Both the position numbers and the translations under genes were made by a program. Source: Helicobacteraceae bacterium (lineage in GTDB: Bacteria; Campylobacterota; Campylobacteria; Campylobacterales; Sulfurimonadaceae). Taken from it: 5,680 bases of DNA. Below, one piece after another: positions 1 through 5,130 of the stretch (within the stretch, counting starts at the first letter, position 1; every line of letters starts with the position of its first letter). The stretch is from NCBI GenBank assembly GCA_027056525.1, contig JALUKO010000035.1, forward strand, positions 1 through 5,680, read 5' to 3'. The notes below the pieces were generated by a model. It was given only the letters and a program-made list of their open reading frames with translations, searched no databases and had not been told where the DNA came from.

Positions 1-49
1 CCGCCGCCGCGAACAACCAGTAGTAAAAAAACGATTCTATATATGCCAT
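1..49 (-). CDS. Start of a membrane protein, probably another family M copy (partial, runs off the left edge)
   Basis: Only the first 16 codons are inside the window. They read MAYIESFF, followed by an aromatic and alanine-rich stretch (YYWLFAAA) that looks like the start of a membrane segment. The first eight residues and the upstream DNA are identical to the start of the 440-residue membrane protein at 1567-2889, after which the two sequences diverge completely. I infer another member of the same paralogous family, or a different membrane protein attached to a shared start. Its ATG lies 13 bases inside the preceding 86-residue gene, which suggests translational coupling. The 3' end of this reading frame is outside the window, so size and product are unknown. 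Confidence 0.6.
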   Translation of the reverse strand, partial: MAYIESFFYYWLFAAA

Positions 50-217
50 ATCATGCAGCTTTCGTAAAAACGGTACGCGATATCTCTTGCTTGGTCATAT
101 TTGAAATAAAACTCCGATGGCCTGAGAATTCCCTGACTGGGGAGTCCTGCTTCCATTAAAATGCTAGTTATAACTATTGACCAATCAAAAAGATTTGCAT
201 CCCCGCTTCCACCATCT
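26..217 (-). repeat. Long direct repeat, left copy (intact gene version)
   Basis: This segment matches 2866-3059 at a constant offset of 2,840 bases. I count 13 mismatches over the 183 gap-free positions 26-208, about 93% identity; the match then continues to about 217 with a 2-base length difference. It covers roughly the last two thirds of the 86-residue small gene and the first eight codons of the overlapping membrane gene. Identity ends abruptly on both sides, which points to a recombination or duplication event rather than two wholly conserved genes. Confidence 0.9.
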
Positions 218-297
218 GGCAAAAGCAACTTATATATTTCAGATTGAACCTCTGGGTCAAACTCAATTGTTTTGCCATTAATTATTTTTATAGCCAT
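37..297 (-). CDS. Small 86-residue protein of unknown function, upstream partner of a membrane protein
   Basis: This is a complete small gene. Its ATG shares one base with the TAA of the ankyrin gene (TAATG), with AAGGA about nine bases upstream, so it is probably translated by coupling. The stop overlaps the ATG of the next membrane gene by 13 bases. The protein has an acidic N-terminal half, a LLLPDGGSGD turn at residues 24-33, a hydrophobic stretch at about 36-51 (DWSIVITSILMEAG) and a tail rich in Tyr and Phe. The hydrophobic stretch is interrupted and short for a membrane helix, and there is no signal peptide, so a cytoplasmic or peripheral protein is likely. Its C-terminal two thirds recur as a decayed copy upstream of the 440-residue gene, which shows that this kind of small gene goes with family M genes. 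I do not recognise the family. Confidence 0.75.
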   Translation of the reverse strand: MAIKIINGKTIEFDPEVQSEIYKLLLPDGGSGDANLFDWSIVITSILMEAGLPSQGILRPSEFYFKYDQARDIAYRFYESCMIWHI

Positions 298-1427
298 TAT
301 CTTATGTCCTTGTCAAATTTTATTTTTCCAGGTGTTACTTTTTTTATTTTATAACTTTTTAAAAGTTCTAAGATTTTTTCATGCACTTCTTTTGAAACCT
401 TTTTTTTATTTGTTCTATATTCTGCATATGCATATACATTCCACCCAAAAAGCACTTTTTTAGTATCTACATTATGTTCTAAAAGAAGTTTTGTCATCTC
501 ATATAGTCCATTACAAGAAGTATAAAAAAGAGGAGGCAATTTTCTATTTGCACTTCTTGTACTCCTTTTTAAATATGGATCTACATAACCTATCTTATTT
601 ACATCTATCCCACTATCTAAAAGTATTTTAGTTGTTTTAGTGGCATTATTTTCTAAAGCATATTGAATAGGCTCTTTATCTGCAATATCTTTTGTATGGA
701 TATCTGCTCCATGAGATATAAGATATTTTGTTATATTAGTATCATTAAAAAATGCAGCATAATGCAAAGGTGTTCTTTTGTTTAGCATTTTTACATTAAC
801 ACCATATTTTTCAATTTCACTTTTTGCTTTTATAAAATTCTTCTCTTTTAATGCCGTATATAGAGGTATTAGTGTAGTATTTTTTTCTGGTGTATCAATA
901 GGATTTTGTTTAATTAGTTCATCTCTTCTAATTTTTTCAAAATCTATTTTTTTACATTTCAGTAAAGCTCTACGTATAAAAAAATAAATTTCATTTTCTT
1001 TGTTTGCAAAAACACTATCACTTTTTATCGGGGTGAGCTCAATATGAAGTTTACGATGTCCTTTGAGAGGTACTTCTATCCTATCTAAGACAGTTTCAGT
1101 AAAATCACTTCTCGAATATGCAGCTCCACCCAATGTAATAGTTGCATTATAGTCTTTGAGTAATTGTTTATCATAGTAGTATTTAAAATTATATTTGCCT
1201 TTGATTTTGTAATCAAATATATGTGCATTAGGACTGGAAAAACCAATCCAATAACAACCATCTTTTTCTAATCGCACATCAAATGAATAAGTTTGAGCAT
1301 CTTGAAAATTATCTAATTTTTTATAATAATCAGCTCTGTATCCAAAATTATTCAAGAAAAAACCTATTAATGCTAATATAAAACCTATTAAAAAATATAA
1401 TATAAATCGTTTTTTTGTATTTTTCAT
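297..1427 (-). CDS. Membrane-anchored ankyrin-repeat protein with an N-terminal extracytoplasmic domain
   Basis: The ATG at 1427 has AAGG about seven bases upstream. A GTG at 1430 would add one residue but is worse spaced. Residues 6-26 (FILYFLIGFILALIGFF) form one membrane anchor or uncleaved signal after a KNTKKR start, so the rest is probably periplasmic. Residues 40-160 alternate polar and aromatic positions like a beta-sandwich (YSFDVRLEKDGCYWIGF); this resembles small bacterial DUF5625-type domains, but only weakly. Residues 183-330 hold ankyrin repeats: KRTPLHYAAFFND...LISHGADI, DKEPIQYALENN...LLDSGIDVN and KLPPLFYTSCNG...LLLEHNVD. The tail is Lys-rich. Ankyrin repeats bind proteins, and such proteins occur as immunity or inhibitor partners in competition loci, but the partner here is unknown. 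The gene is very AT-rich (one 60-base line at 841-900 is 28% GC), unlike the right end of the window. Confidence 0.85.
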   Translation of the reverse strand: MKNTKKRFILYFLIGFILALIGFFLNNFGYRADYYKKLDNFQDAQTYSFDVRLEKDGCYWIGFSSPNAHIFDYKIKGKYNFKYYYDKQLLKDYNATITLGGAAYSRSDFTETVLDRIEVPLKGHRKLHIELTPIKSDSVFANKENEIYFFIRRALLKCKKIDFEKIRRDELIKQNPIDTPEKNTTLIPLYTALKEKNFIKAKSEIEKYGVNVKMLNKRTPLHYAAFFNDTNITKYLISHGADIHTKDIADKEPIQYALENNATKTTKILLDSGIDVNKIGYVDPYLKRSTRSANRKLPPLFYTSCNGLYEMTKLLLEHNVDTKKVLFGWNVYAYAEYRTNKKKVSKEVHEKILELLKSYKIKKVTPGKIKFDKDIR

Positions 1428-1453
1428 CACCCAGCCTTTTTAAAAACATTATG

Positions 1454-1480
1454 CATTAAAGGGGTCAGGCCCCTTTAATG
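1454..1480. repeat. Perfect 11-bp inverted repeat, REP-like hairpin
   Basis: CATTAAAGGGG at 1454-1464 is followed by a five-base TCAGG loop and the exact complement CCCCTTTAATG at 1470-1480. It lies between the 25-codon ORF and the ankyrin gene, in the likely leader of the latter. Neither strand has a T-run directly after the stem (on the minus strand five Ts begin eight bases later), so it is a poor intrinsic terminator. From general knowledge, a GGGG-TCAG-CCCC core resembles the REP-type palindromes handled by IS200/Y1-like (RAYT) transposases; no such transposase is in the window. Half of the core, CTGACCCCTTT, occurs again at 4892-4902. Confidence 0.8.
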
Positions 1481-1489
1481 TTTCTGCTC

Positions 1490-1567
1490 CTATAGTTTCT
1501 GTATTATACATTGTGCAGTCGGGGTGGGGGTCACTACATCTATTACTTCTTGATCCGGTGTTGCCAT
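1490..1567 (-). CDS. 25-codon ORF after the 440-residue gene, possibly a truncated gene head
   Basis: The ATG shares one base with the TAA of the 440-residue gene (TAATG), and GGA lies six bases upstream, so initiation is well supported even though the product is tiny. The peptide starts MATPDQEVIDVV, continues with a Thr-Pro-Thr-Pro segment and one Cys, and ends IIQKL. The other two M genes with a visible 3' end are also followed at once by a small gene (MADYIV..., MSQTIEE...). This one ends only ten bases before the hairpin at 1454-1480, so it may be the surviving start of a longer gene whose remainder was lost. It could also be a genuine small peptide, or a reading frame kept open by chance. 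I recognise no family. Confidence 0.4.
   Translation of the reverse strand: MATPDQEVIDVVTPTPTAQCIIQKL
1503..1508 (-). promoter_or_regulatory. Candidate -10 box upstream of the ankyrin gene
   Basis: On the minus strand this reads TATAAT, a perfect sigma-70 -10 hexamer, inside the 25-codon ORF and about 76 bases before the ankyrin ATG. No convincing -35 box is found 16-18 bases upstream, where the DNA is C-rich; promoters in this bacterial group often lack one. A transcript from here would carry the 1454-1480 hairpin in its leader. It may be chance in AT-rich DNA. Confidence 0.3.
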
Positions 1568-2889
1568 TATTTATCCTTTTTGATTGATTTTTTGTTTTTT
1601 CTTTCTTTTTGTTCTAAAAGTTTTTCTAGCTTGGAGAATTTTGTAAACTCTTCTAATGTAAATGTGACATCTTTAAATTCTCTTTTATTTTTATATAGTG
1701 GTAATCTTGTATATGAATCAAACTTATTAAACTTTACATCATCCTTATACTTAAGCGGTATCTCACACAGATAGGTTGCTACGCCGTAACTGTAGCTAAG
1801 GGCAGCATCTTCATAAAGCCACTTAACTTGATCTTGTTCTCGTTTGCTTAATTTATGAAACGAACTGTTTTTGTCTCTAAATTCCCAATTGTAAAAATCT
1901 TCCACTATACCAACAAATATCTTTATCTCTTTGGAGGTACACGGGTTTATGTTGTTATGTGCATTGTAAGTGATATACATGTCATATGTAACTAAAATTC
2001 CCGCATAAAAAAGTCCCAGATTGTAAGGAGTTTCATCAAACTCCTTTTTGACATTTTTATCTCTTTTATACTTTTTATATACACCGTAAAGAAGGTGTGC
2101 ATATCTTATGTTTTTTTGAAAAAGTTCTTTGTTGTCCATAAATATAAACAGCTTTTTCAAATAACTTATTTTATTATTGTAAGTGGCATAATAAGCTATA
2201 TTATTACTGAGATAATAGGACATCTGCCCGATAAAAACATATCTTTGATTGTTGATGTTCTTGTCTTTAAAAGATTTGTCATAAAGTTTATATGATGTGT
2301 CAAACATTTTGTCCATGATCTTTGAGAATCTAGGATTGGGGTTTGCGGCGGATTCAGGGTGGTATCTTATCTTCACCATATAGAGCTGTTTGTATTTATA
2401 GTACCAAAACTCTCTTTCTCCATCATCTTTTGGAATATATTGATACATTCTTGAAAGTAAAAATGATTGAAAGTTCTGTATTTTTCTGTCTAAGTATCCT
2501 TCTGGATTGATAAACCTGGCATACTCCTGAAAACCTGTTTTTACATGTATGTTGATTCCGACAGAGTGCCAAAAATAGACGAAATCTCCAACGATAGCAT
2601 AACTCTTTGCTTTTGGATATGCGCTGCCTTTTCCATAGTAATTTATACTTTCATTAACATAGAAAAATACAAATGCTACCAGATATGCAAATGTCAAAAA
2701 TTTGAAAAATCTGCTTTTTATCAGTTTAAATAAGAGCTTTTTCTCTTTTTCCCATGTCATTCCTCCTATGGAATAGAAGAGCTTCATCTGACCGACTAGC
2801 ATATATAAAACCACCGCTCCGCCAAACAGTACTGCAAACATGAACAGTACCGCGGCTACATAGAGAAAAAACGATTCTATATATGCCAT
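1567..2889 (-). CDS. Family M membrane protein, 440 residues, with large predicted extracytoplasmic domain
   Basis: Function is unknown. Membrane segments are predicted at residues 6-33 and 61-79. The loop between them (QMKLFYS...WEKEKKLLFKLIKSR) is strongly positive, so by the positive-inside rule the N-terminus and the 360-residue C-terminal part lie outside the cytoplasm. Homology to the 470-residue protein is visible as YIPKDDGEREFWYYKYKQLY (151-170) against LIPKDDAEPAMWNYRFFWYL, then NPNP (183-186), then MFDTSYKLYDKS (195-206), and near the end WLYEDAALSYSYGVATYLC. There are exactly two cysteines, 317 and 375, matching the pair in the paralogues; a disulfide is plausible. The Lys-rich tail (about 416-440) is extra. 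The ATG lies within the end of the decayed small gene, its first eight codons are in the long repeat, and no strong ribosome site precedes it. Confidence 0.85.
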   Translation of the reverse strand: MAYIESFFLYVAAVLFMFAVLFGGAVVLYMLVGQMKLFYSIGGMTWEKEKKLLFKLIKSRFFKFLTFAYLVAFVFFYVNESINYYGKGSAYPKAKSYAIVGDFVYFWHSVGINIHVKTGFQEYARFINPEGYLDRKIQNFQSFLLSRMYQYIPKDDGEREFWYYKYKQLYMVKIRYHPESAANPNPRFSKIMDKMFDTSYKLYDKSFKDKNINNQRYVFIGQMSYYLSNNIAYYATYNNKISYLKKLFIFMDNKELFQKNIRYAHLLYGVYKKYKRDKNVKKEFDETPYNLGLFYAGILVTYDMYITYNAHNNINPCTSKEIKIFVGIVEDFYNWEFRDKNSSFHKLSKREQDQVKWLYEDAALSYSYGVATYLCEIPLKYKDDVKFNKFDSYTRLPLYKNKREFKDVTFTLEEFTKFSKLEKLLEQKERKNKKSIKKDK

Positions 2890-3059
2890 ATCATGCAGCT
2901 TTCGTAAAAATAGTACGCAATATATCTTGTTTAGTCATATTTGAAATAAAACTCCAATGGCCTGGGAATTCCCTGACCGGGGAGTCCTGCTTTCATTAAA
3001 ATGCTAGTTATAACTATTGACCAATAAAAAAGATTTGCATCCTCGCTGCCGCAACATCT
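2866..3059 (-). repeat. Long direct repeat, right copy (decayed version)
   Basis: This is the second copy of the segment at 26-217. Relative to the left copy it carries a nonsense codon (CAA to TAA at 2933-2931), several amino acid changes and a 2-base length difference near its upstream end. Many of the differences are C/T or G/A changes. The copy supplies the start codon and first eight codons of the 440-residue gene, so the functional part that remains is the downstream start. Confidence 0.9.
2877..3059 (-). pseudogene. Decayed C-terminal part of an 86-residue-type small gene
   Basis: Read in the frame of the intact gene at 37-297, this encodes DANLFYWSIVITSILMKAGL and onward, closely matching residues 33-86 of that protein, but codon 69 is TAA. 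The first 30 or so codons are missing, and in their place is an unrelated start (3136) in another frame. The original terminal stop (TAG at 2879-2877) and its overlap with the next ATG are kept. It can no longer give the full small protein. It is the clearest evidence of recombination in the window. Confidence 0.8.
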
Positions 3060-3136
3060 ACAATGCCGAAACTTTTAAGTGTGTTTTCAAAAATATATCC
3101 TGTATTTTTCGCCGCTTGAACTATATAGTCTGCCAT
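3014..3136 (-). CDS. 40-codon chimeric ORF: head of an unknown small gene fused out of frame into the repeat
   Basis: The ATG lies one base after the TAA of the 470-residue gene, and GGAGAG sits just upstream, so ribosomes will very probably start here. The first 28 or so codons (MADYIVQAAKNTGYIFENTL, then KSFGIVDV) are unique; the rest reads the long repeat in a different frame from the 86-residue gene and stops at TAG 3016-3014. A shift of one reading register at the junction would join the head to the DANLFYW frame. I read it as the surviving start of a once longer gene, placed like the 73-residue and 25-residue ORFs behind the other M genes. Whether the peptide has any function is doubtful. 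Confidence 0.45.
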   Translation of the reverse strand: MADYIVQAAKNTGYIFENTLKSFGIVDVAAARMQIFFIGQ

Positions 3137-3137
3137 T

Positions 3138-4550
3138 TTACTCTCCTTGTGATTTTTGTTTTTGTTTGTATGCTTGTTCTATGCCTCGTTTGGCGTAGTA
3201 GTAGAGTTGCGAAGGATTAGAAATATTTCCATCAAGAGGTTCATCTTTATGTCCTTCATTCCAAAACTCTACATCATCTTTTACAAATTTTTTATACCCG
3301 CACAACTTATTTGCCGTGTAGCTTACGGTTTCAAGCTCACTGTTTGCCACAGTATATATCCACTGCTCATTTTCAGATACTTTATAAAGTGGACCATCTT
3401 TGGCATTGAAAGCCTCTGAGTATGGGTAGACTTTTAATAGCAGAGGATCATCACACCGAAATGTCCCTTGATACATCTTATTATCCAAAATAGCTGCTAA
3501 ATGAAGCAGCATGGCGACTTGGTGGGCTAACTGCAGTCTTGGATTGGCTTTTATCTTTTTATAGGCTTTTGGGTGAGATTTCCACTCACTTTGCATCTTT
3601 TCTGACCACTTGACGATATTTACCAAAGGAATGATGGCATCTTTGTATTTGACAAAGTTATACATACTGCCATGATTATCATAATTAAGTGAATAATATG
3701 CAGCAACATAACCTTCAATATGATACATCGTCAAAAGAGGATATGCCAAATACTTCTCATCTTCAAACACTTTATCTCTCATCGGTTTATTTGCCAAATC
3801 ATCCAACCCTTTATATATGTTATCCCACATTTGAGATATCCAAGGCTTTAGCGGAACAACGGTCGTAACTATCACTCCTAGTGGGTTTGGTGCTTGGGTA
3901 GGCAGATGTGTCTTTCTTGCGTAGAGATACCAGAAAAATCTGTAGTTCCACATCGCAGGCTCGGCATCATCTTTAGGGATGAGAGAGGTACCTTTGGCTA
4001 CGATGGCTCTTTGCAGCCACTCCATAGGTCTTAAAAGATCGTTTTCAGGTGAGAGGATAGATGAAAGGATGGCTCTATACAAAAGTAAAACATTACCTAC
4101 GGCATAGTACTCTTTTGCATCCAAGTAGGCATGTTTTTCATTGACCCATTCATAACGCTCTTTTATCCAGTATGCGGAATTTATCATAAGCAATCCCACA
4201 AAAAAAAGCATAACGGTTCGTTTCGTTCCTACGATAAACATGCTCTTTGGAGGAATAAATATATCTTTAACTCCATTGACAAACCACCCTTTTGGGCTCT
4301 TTCTGTTTTTTATAACTATATAAATCATCCATATAACAAACCATACAATCCCTACGGCTGTGAGTATGGTTTGTTGAAAAAGTGTCACCAAGAAAAACAT
4401 AATAATAATAAGATTTCTTACTTTTGGGTTTATATATCTAAAGACGAAGAGTGTGTATCGAACGACCACCACTGCGGCATAGATATAAATCATCAAAGTG
4501 ATAACTATCAACACTAAAAATAAAAATGCACCAAAAAATGAACTCGTCAT
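3138..4550 (-). CDS. Family M membrane protein, 470 residues, with large predicted extracytoplasmic domain
   Basis: Function is unknown. Four membrane segments are predicted: residues 7-31, a hairpin at about 46-60 and 62-80, and 111-127. The segments around 31-45 (RYTLFVFRYINPKVR) and 81-110 (KNRKSPKGW...GTKR) are positive and so cytoplasmic, which leaves residues 130-470 outside. This ectodomain holds LIPKDDAEPAMWNYRFFWYL (190-209), APNP (220-223) and MWDNIYKGLDDL (241-252), shared with the 440-residue paralogue. The C-terminal part (GTFRCDD at 362-368, then LYK...ANKLCGYK ending at 420) matches the partial gene at 5127-5680. C366 and C417 are the only cysteines. The ATG overlaps the preceding small gene's TGA (ATGA), so the two are probably co-translated. 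The protein could be an immunity factor, receptor or transport component; the sequence does not decide. Confidence 0.87.
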   Translation of the reverse strand: MTSSFFGAFLFLVLIVITLMIYIYAAVVVVRYTLFVFRYINPKVRNLIIIMFFLVTLFQQTILTAVGIVWFVIWMIYIVIKNRKSPKGWFVNGVKDIFIPPKSMFIVGTKRTVMLFFVGLLMINSAYWIKERYEWVNEKHAYLDAKEYYAVGNVLLLYRAILSSILSPENDLLRPMEWLQRAIVAKGTSLIPKDDAEPAMWNYRFFWYLYARKTHLPTQAPNPLGVIVTTVVPLKPWISQMWDNIYKGLDDLANKPMRDKVFEDEKYLAYPLLTMYHIEGYVAAYYSLNYDNHGSMYNFVKYKDAIIPLVNIVKWSEKMQSEWKSHPKAYKKIKANPRLQLAHQVAMLLHLAAILDNKMYQGTFRCDDPLLLKVYPYSEAFNAKDGPLYKVSENEQWIYTVANSELETVSYTANKLCGYKKFVKDDVEFWNEGHKDEPLDGNISNPSQLYYYAKRGIEQAYKQKQKSQGE

Positions 4551-4747
4551 GTAAACACTCTTTCAATATAAAGTGCTCTTTGTATATTCATTACCTGTAG
4601 TGACTTATCTATAAACATGATAAGACCGTTAAAGTATGCATCATTGATGGTACCACTGTTTGAAACATAGTAGGTATCGAAGTCGCTTCCGCCAATCAGG
4701 TTTTTCATATTTTTCTCTTCCATCACTAAACTATTTAAATTTTCCAT
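4547..4747 (-). CDS. Small 66-residue protein of unknown function, coupled to the 470-residue M gene
   Basis: Its TGA overlaps the ATG of the 470-residue gene (ATGA). From the first ATG (4747) it is 66 residues, bounded by an in-frame TAG 15 bases upstream. The ATG at 4708 has a much better ribosome site (GGAAGAG, six bases away) and would give 53 residues, so the start is uncertain. After a short acidic and basic head comes NLIGGSDFD (residues 16-24), then a weakly hydrophobic segment (AYFNGLIMFIDKSLQVM). The GGS turn is faintly like LPDGGSG in the 86-residue protein and both have aromatic C-terminal helices, so they may be distant relatives occupying the same slot before an M gene. It is the first gene after the longest gap in the window. 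Confidence 0.6.
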   Translation of the reverse strand: MENLNSLVMEEKNMKNLIGGSDFDTYYVSNSGTINDAYFNGLIMFIDKSLQVMNIQRALYIERVFT

Positions 4748-4787
4748 CTCTTGTTTTATCTAGCGCTCTTGATGAACCGCAGCCGGC

Positions 4788-4796
4788 ATTGTAACA
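4788..4796 (-). promoter_or_regulatory. Candidate extended -10 promoter for the 66-residue gene and downstream genes
   Basis: In the 161-base gap 4748-4908, the minus strand reads TGTTACAAT: an extended -10 (TG, one base, TACAAT) about 41 bases before the ATG at 4747. Upstream is AT-rich (ATATAAAAAGATATG) without a good -35 box. This is the only gap long enough for a normal promoter among the tightly packed genes, so a transcript starting here could cover everything to the left. Otherwise the gap holds only the G-rich repeat at its right end and no clear terminator. Confidence 0.35.
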
Positions 4797-4891
4797 TTCA
4801 TATCTTTTTATATCGGATTAAAACAGAAAATATTTTGGTTTTTCGAAAGAGTAGTTGCTCTATTTACGGGAAGTCTGTATATTGTTATCAC

Positions 4892-4925
4892 CTGACCCCT
4901 TTGCCTCCTTAACCCCTTTGCCTCC
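4892..4925 (-). repeat. Tandem 17-bp-period repeat with half of a REP-like core
   Basis: ACCCCTTTGCCTCC occurs at 4895-4908 and again at 4912-4925, a period of 17 bases. On the minus strand it is GGAGGCAAAGGGGT twice. The outer copy is preceded on the plus strand by CTG, giving CTGACCCCTTT (4892-4902), identical to one half of the hairpin core at 1458-1468. The repeat forms the last codons and stop of the 73-residue gene. Confidence 0.75.
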
Positions 4926-5130
4926 CGGTGGTGGTCTTCATTGCAATCTTAAGATTTTTTGCTTTTTTTGTTGCGTCTTTCGCTTCCGCCGACTCATCGA
5001 TGATCGGCTGATAGATTCCGATAAATTTCTCGCTTTTTGAGGCGAAGTCTTTCAGGGCGTTTAGCTGCTCCTCATTAAGACCGAGCTCCTGCTCTTTTTG
5101 TGCGATAATCTCTTCGATCGTTTGGCTCAT
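4909..5130 (-). CDS. Small 73-residue charged helical protein, C-terminus possibly altered by a repeat
   Basis: The ATG overlaps the TGA of the preceding M gene (ATGA). The product is very hydrophilic and almost entirely helix-forming: MSQTIEEIIAQKEQELGLNE, then an Ala/Lys/Glu-rich region to about residue 62. It has no Cys, Trp, signal or membrane segment, so it is predicted to be a soluble cytoplasmic protein. The last residues TTTGRQRG are encoded by the start of the 17-base tandem repeat, and the stop is inside it. This composition break suggests that the original 3' end was replaced by repeat DNA and that this is the head of a longer gene. It sits directly after an M gene, like the ORFs at 3136 and 1567. 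No family is recognised; a small coiled-coil adaptor is another possibility. Confidence 0.65.
   Translation of the reverse strand: MSQTIEEIIAQKEQELGLNEEQLNALKDFASKSEKFIGIYQPIIDESAEAKDATKKAKNLKIAMKTTTGRQRG

Noticed and set aside
272..463. Plus-strand ORF of 63 codons, hydrophobic
   Set aside because: It is antisense to the ankyrin gene; its Leu/Phe/Ile run comes from the complement of Lys-rich codons, and it has no ribosome site.
1454..1480. The hairpin as an intrinsic terminator
   Set aside because: No T-run follows the stem closely on either strand, and the next gene on the same strand starts only 27 bases later.
1511..1774. Plus-strand ORF of 87 codons with a Phe/Leu-rich start
   Set aside because: It is antisense to the Lys/Glu-rich tail of the 440-residue protein; the apparent membrane segment is an artefact of the complement.
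2866..3059. The long repeat as an insertion sequence or CRISPR unit
   Set aside because: There are only two copies, with no terminal inverted repeats or transposase, and the content is recognisable coding sequence.
3017..3419. Two plus-strand ORFs over the 3' end of the 470-residue gene
   Set aside because: They oppose the conserved C-terminal block that is homologous to two other proteins, so the minus strand is the coding one.
4131..4517. Plus-strand ORF of 128 codons
   Set aside because: It lies wholly opposite the well-supported 470-residue gene; the product is rich in His, Asn and Tyr with no domain, typical of an antisense shadow of membrane codons.
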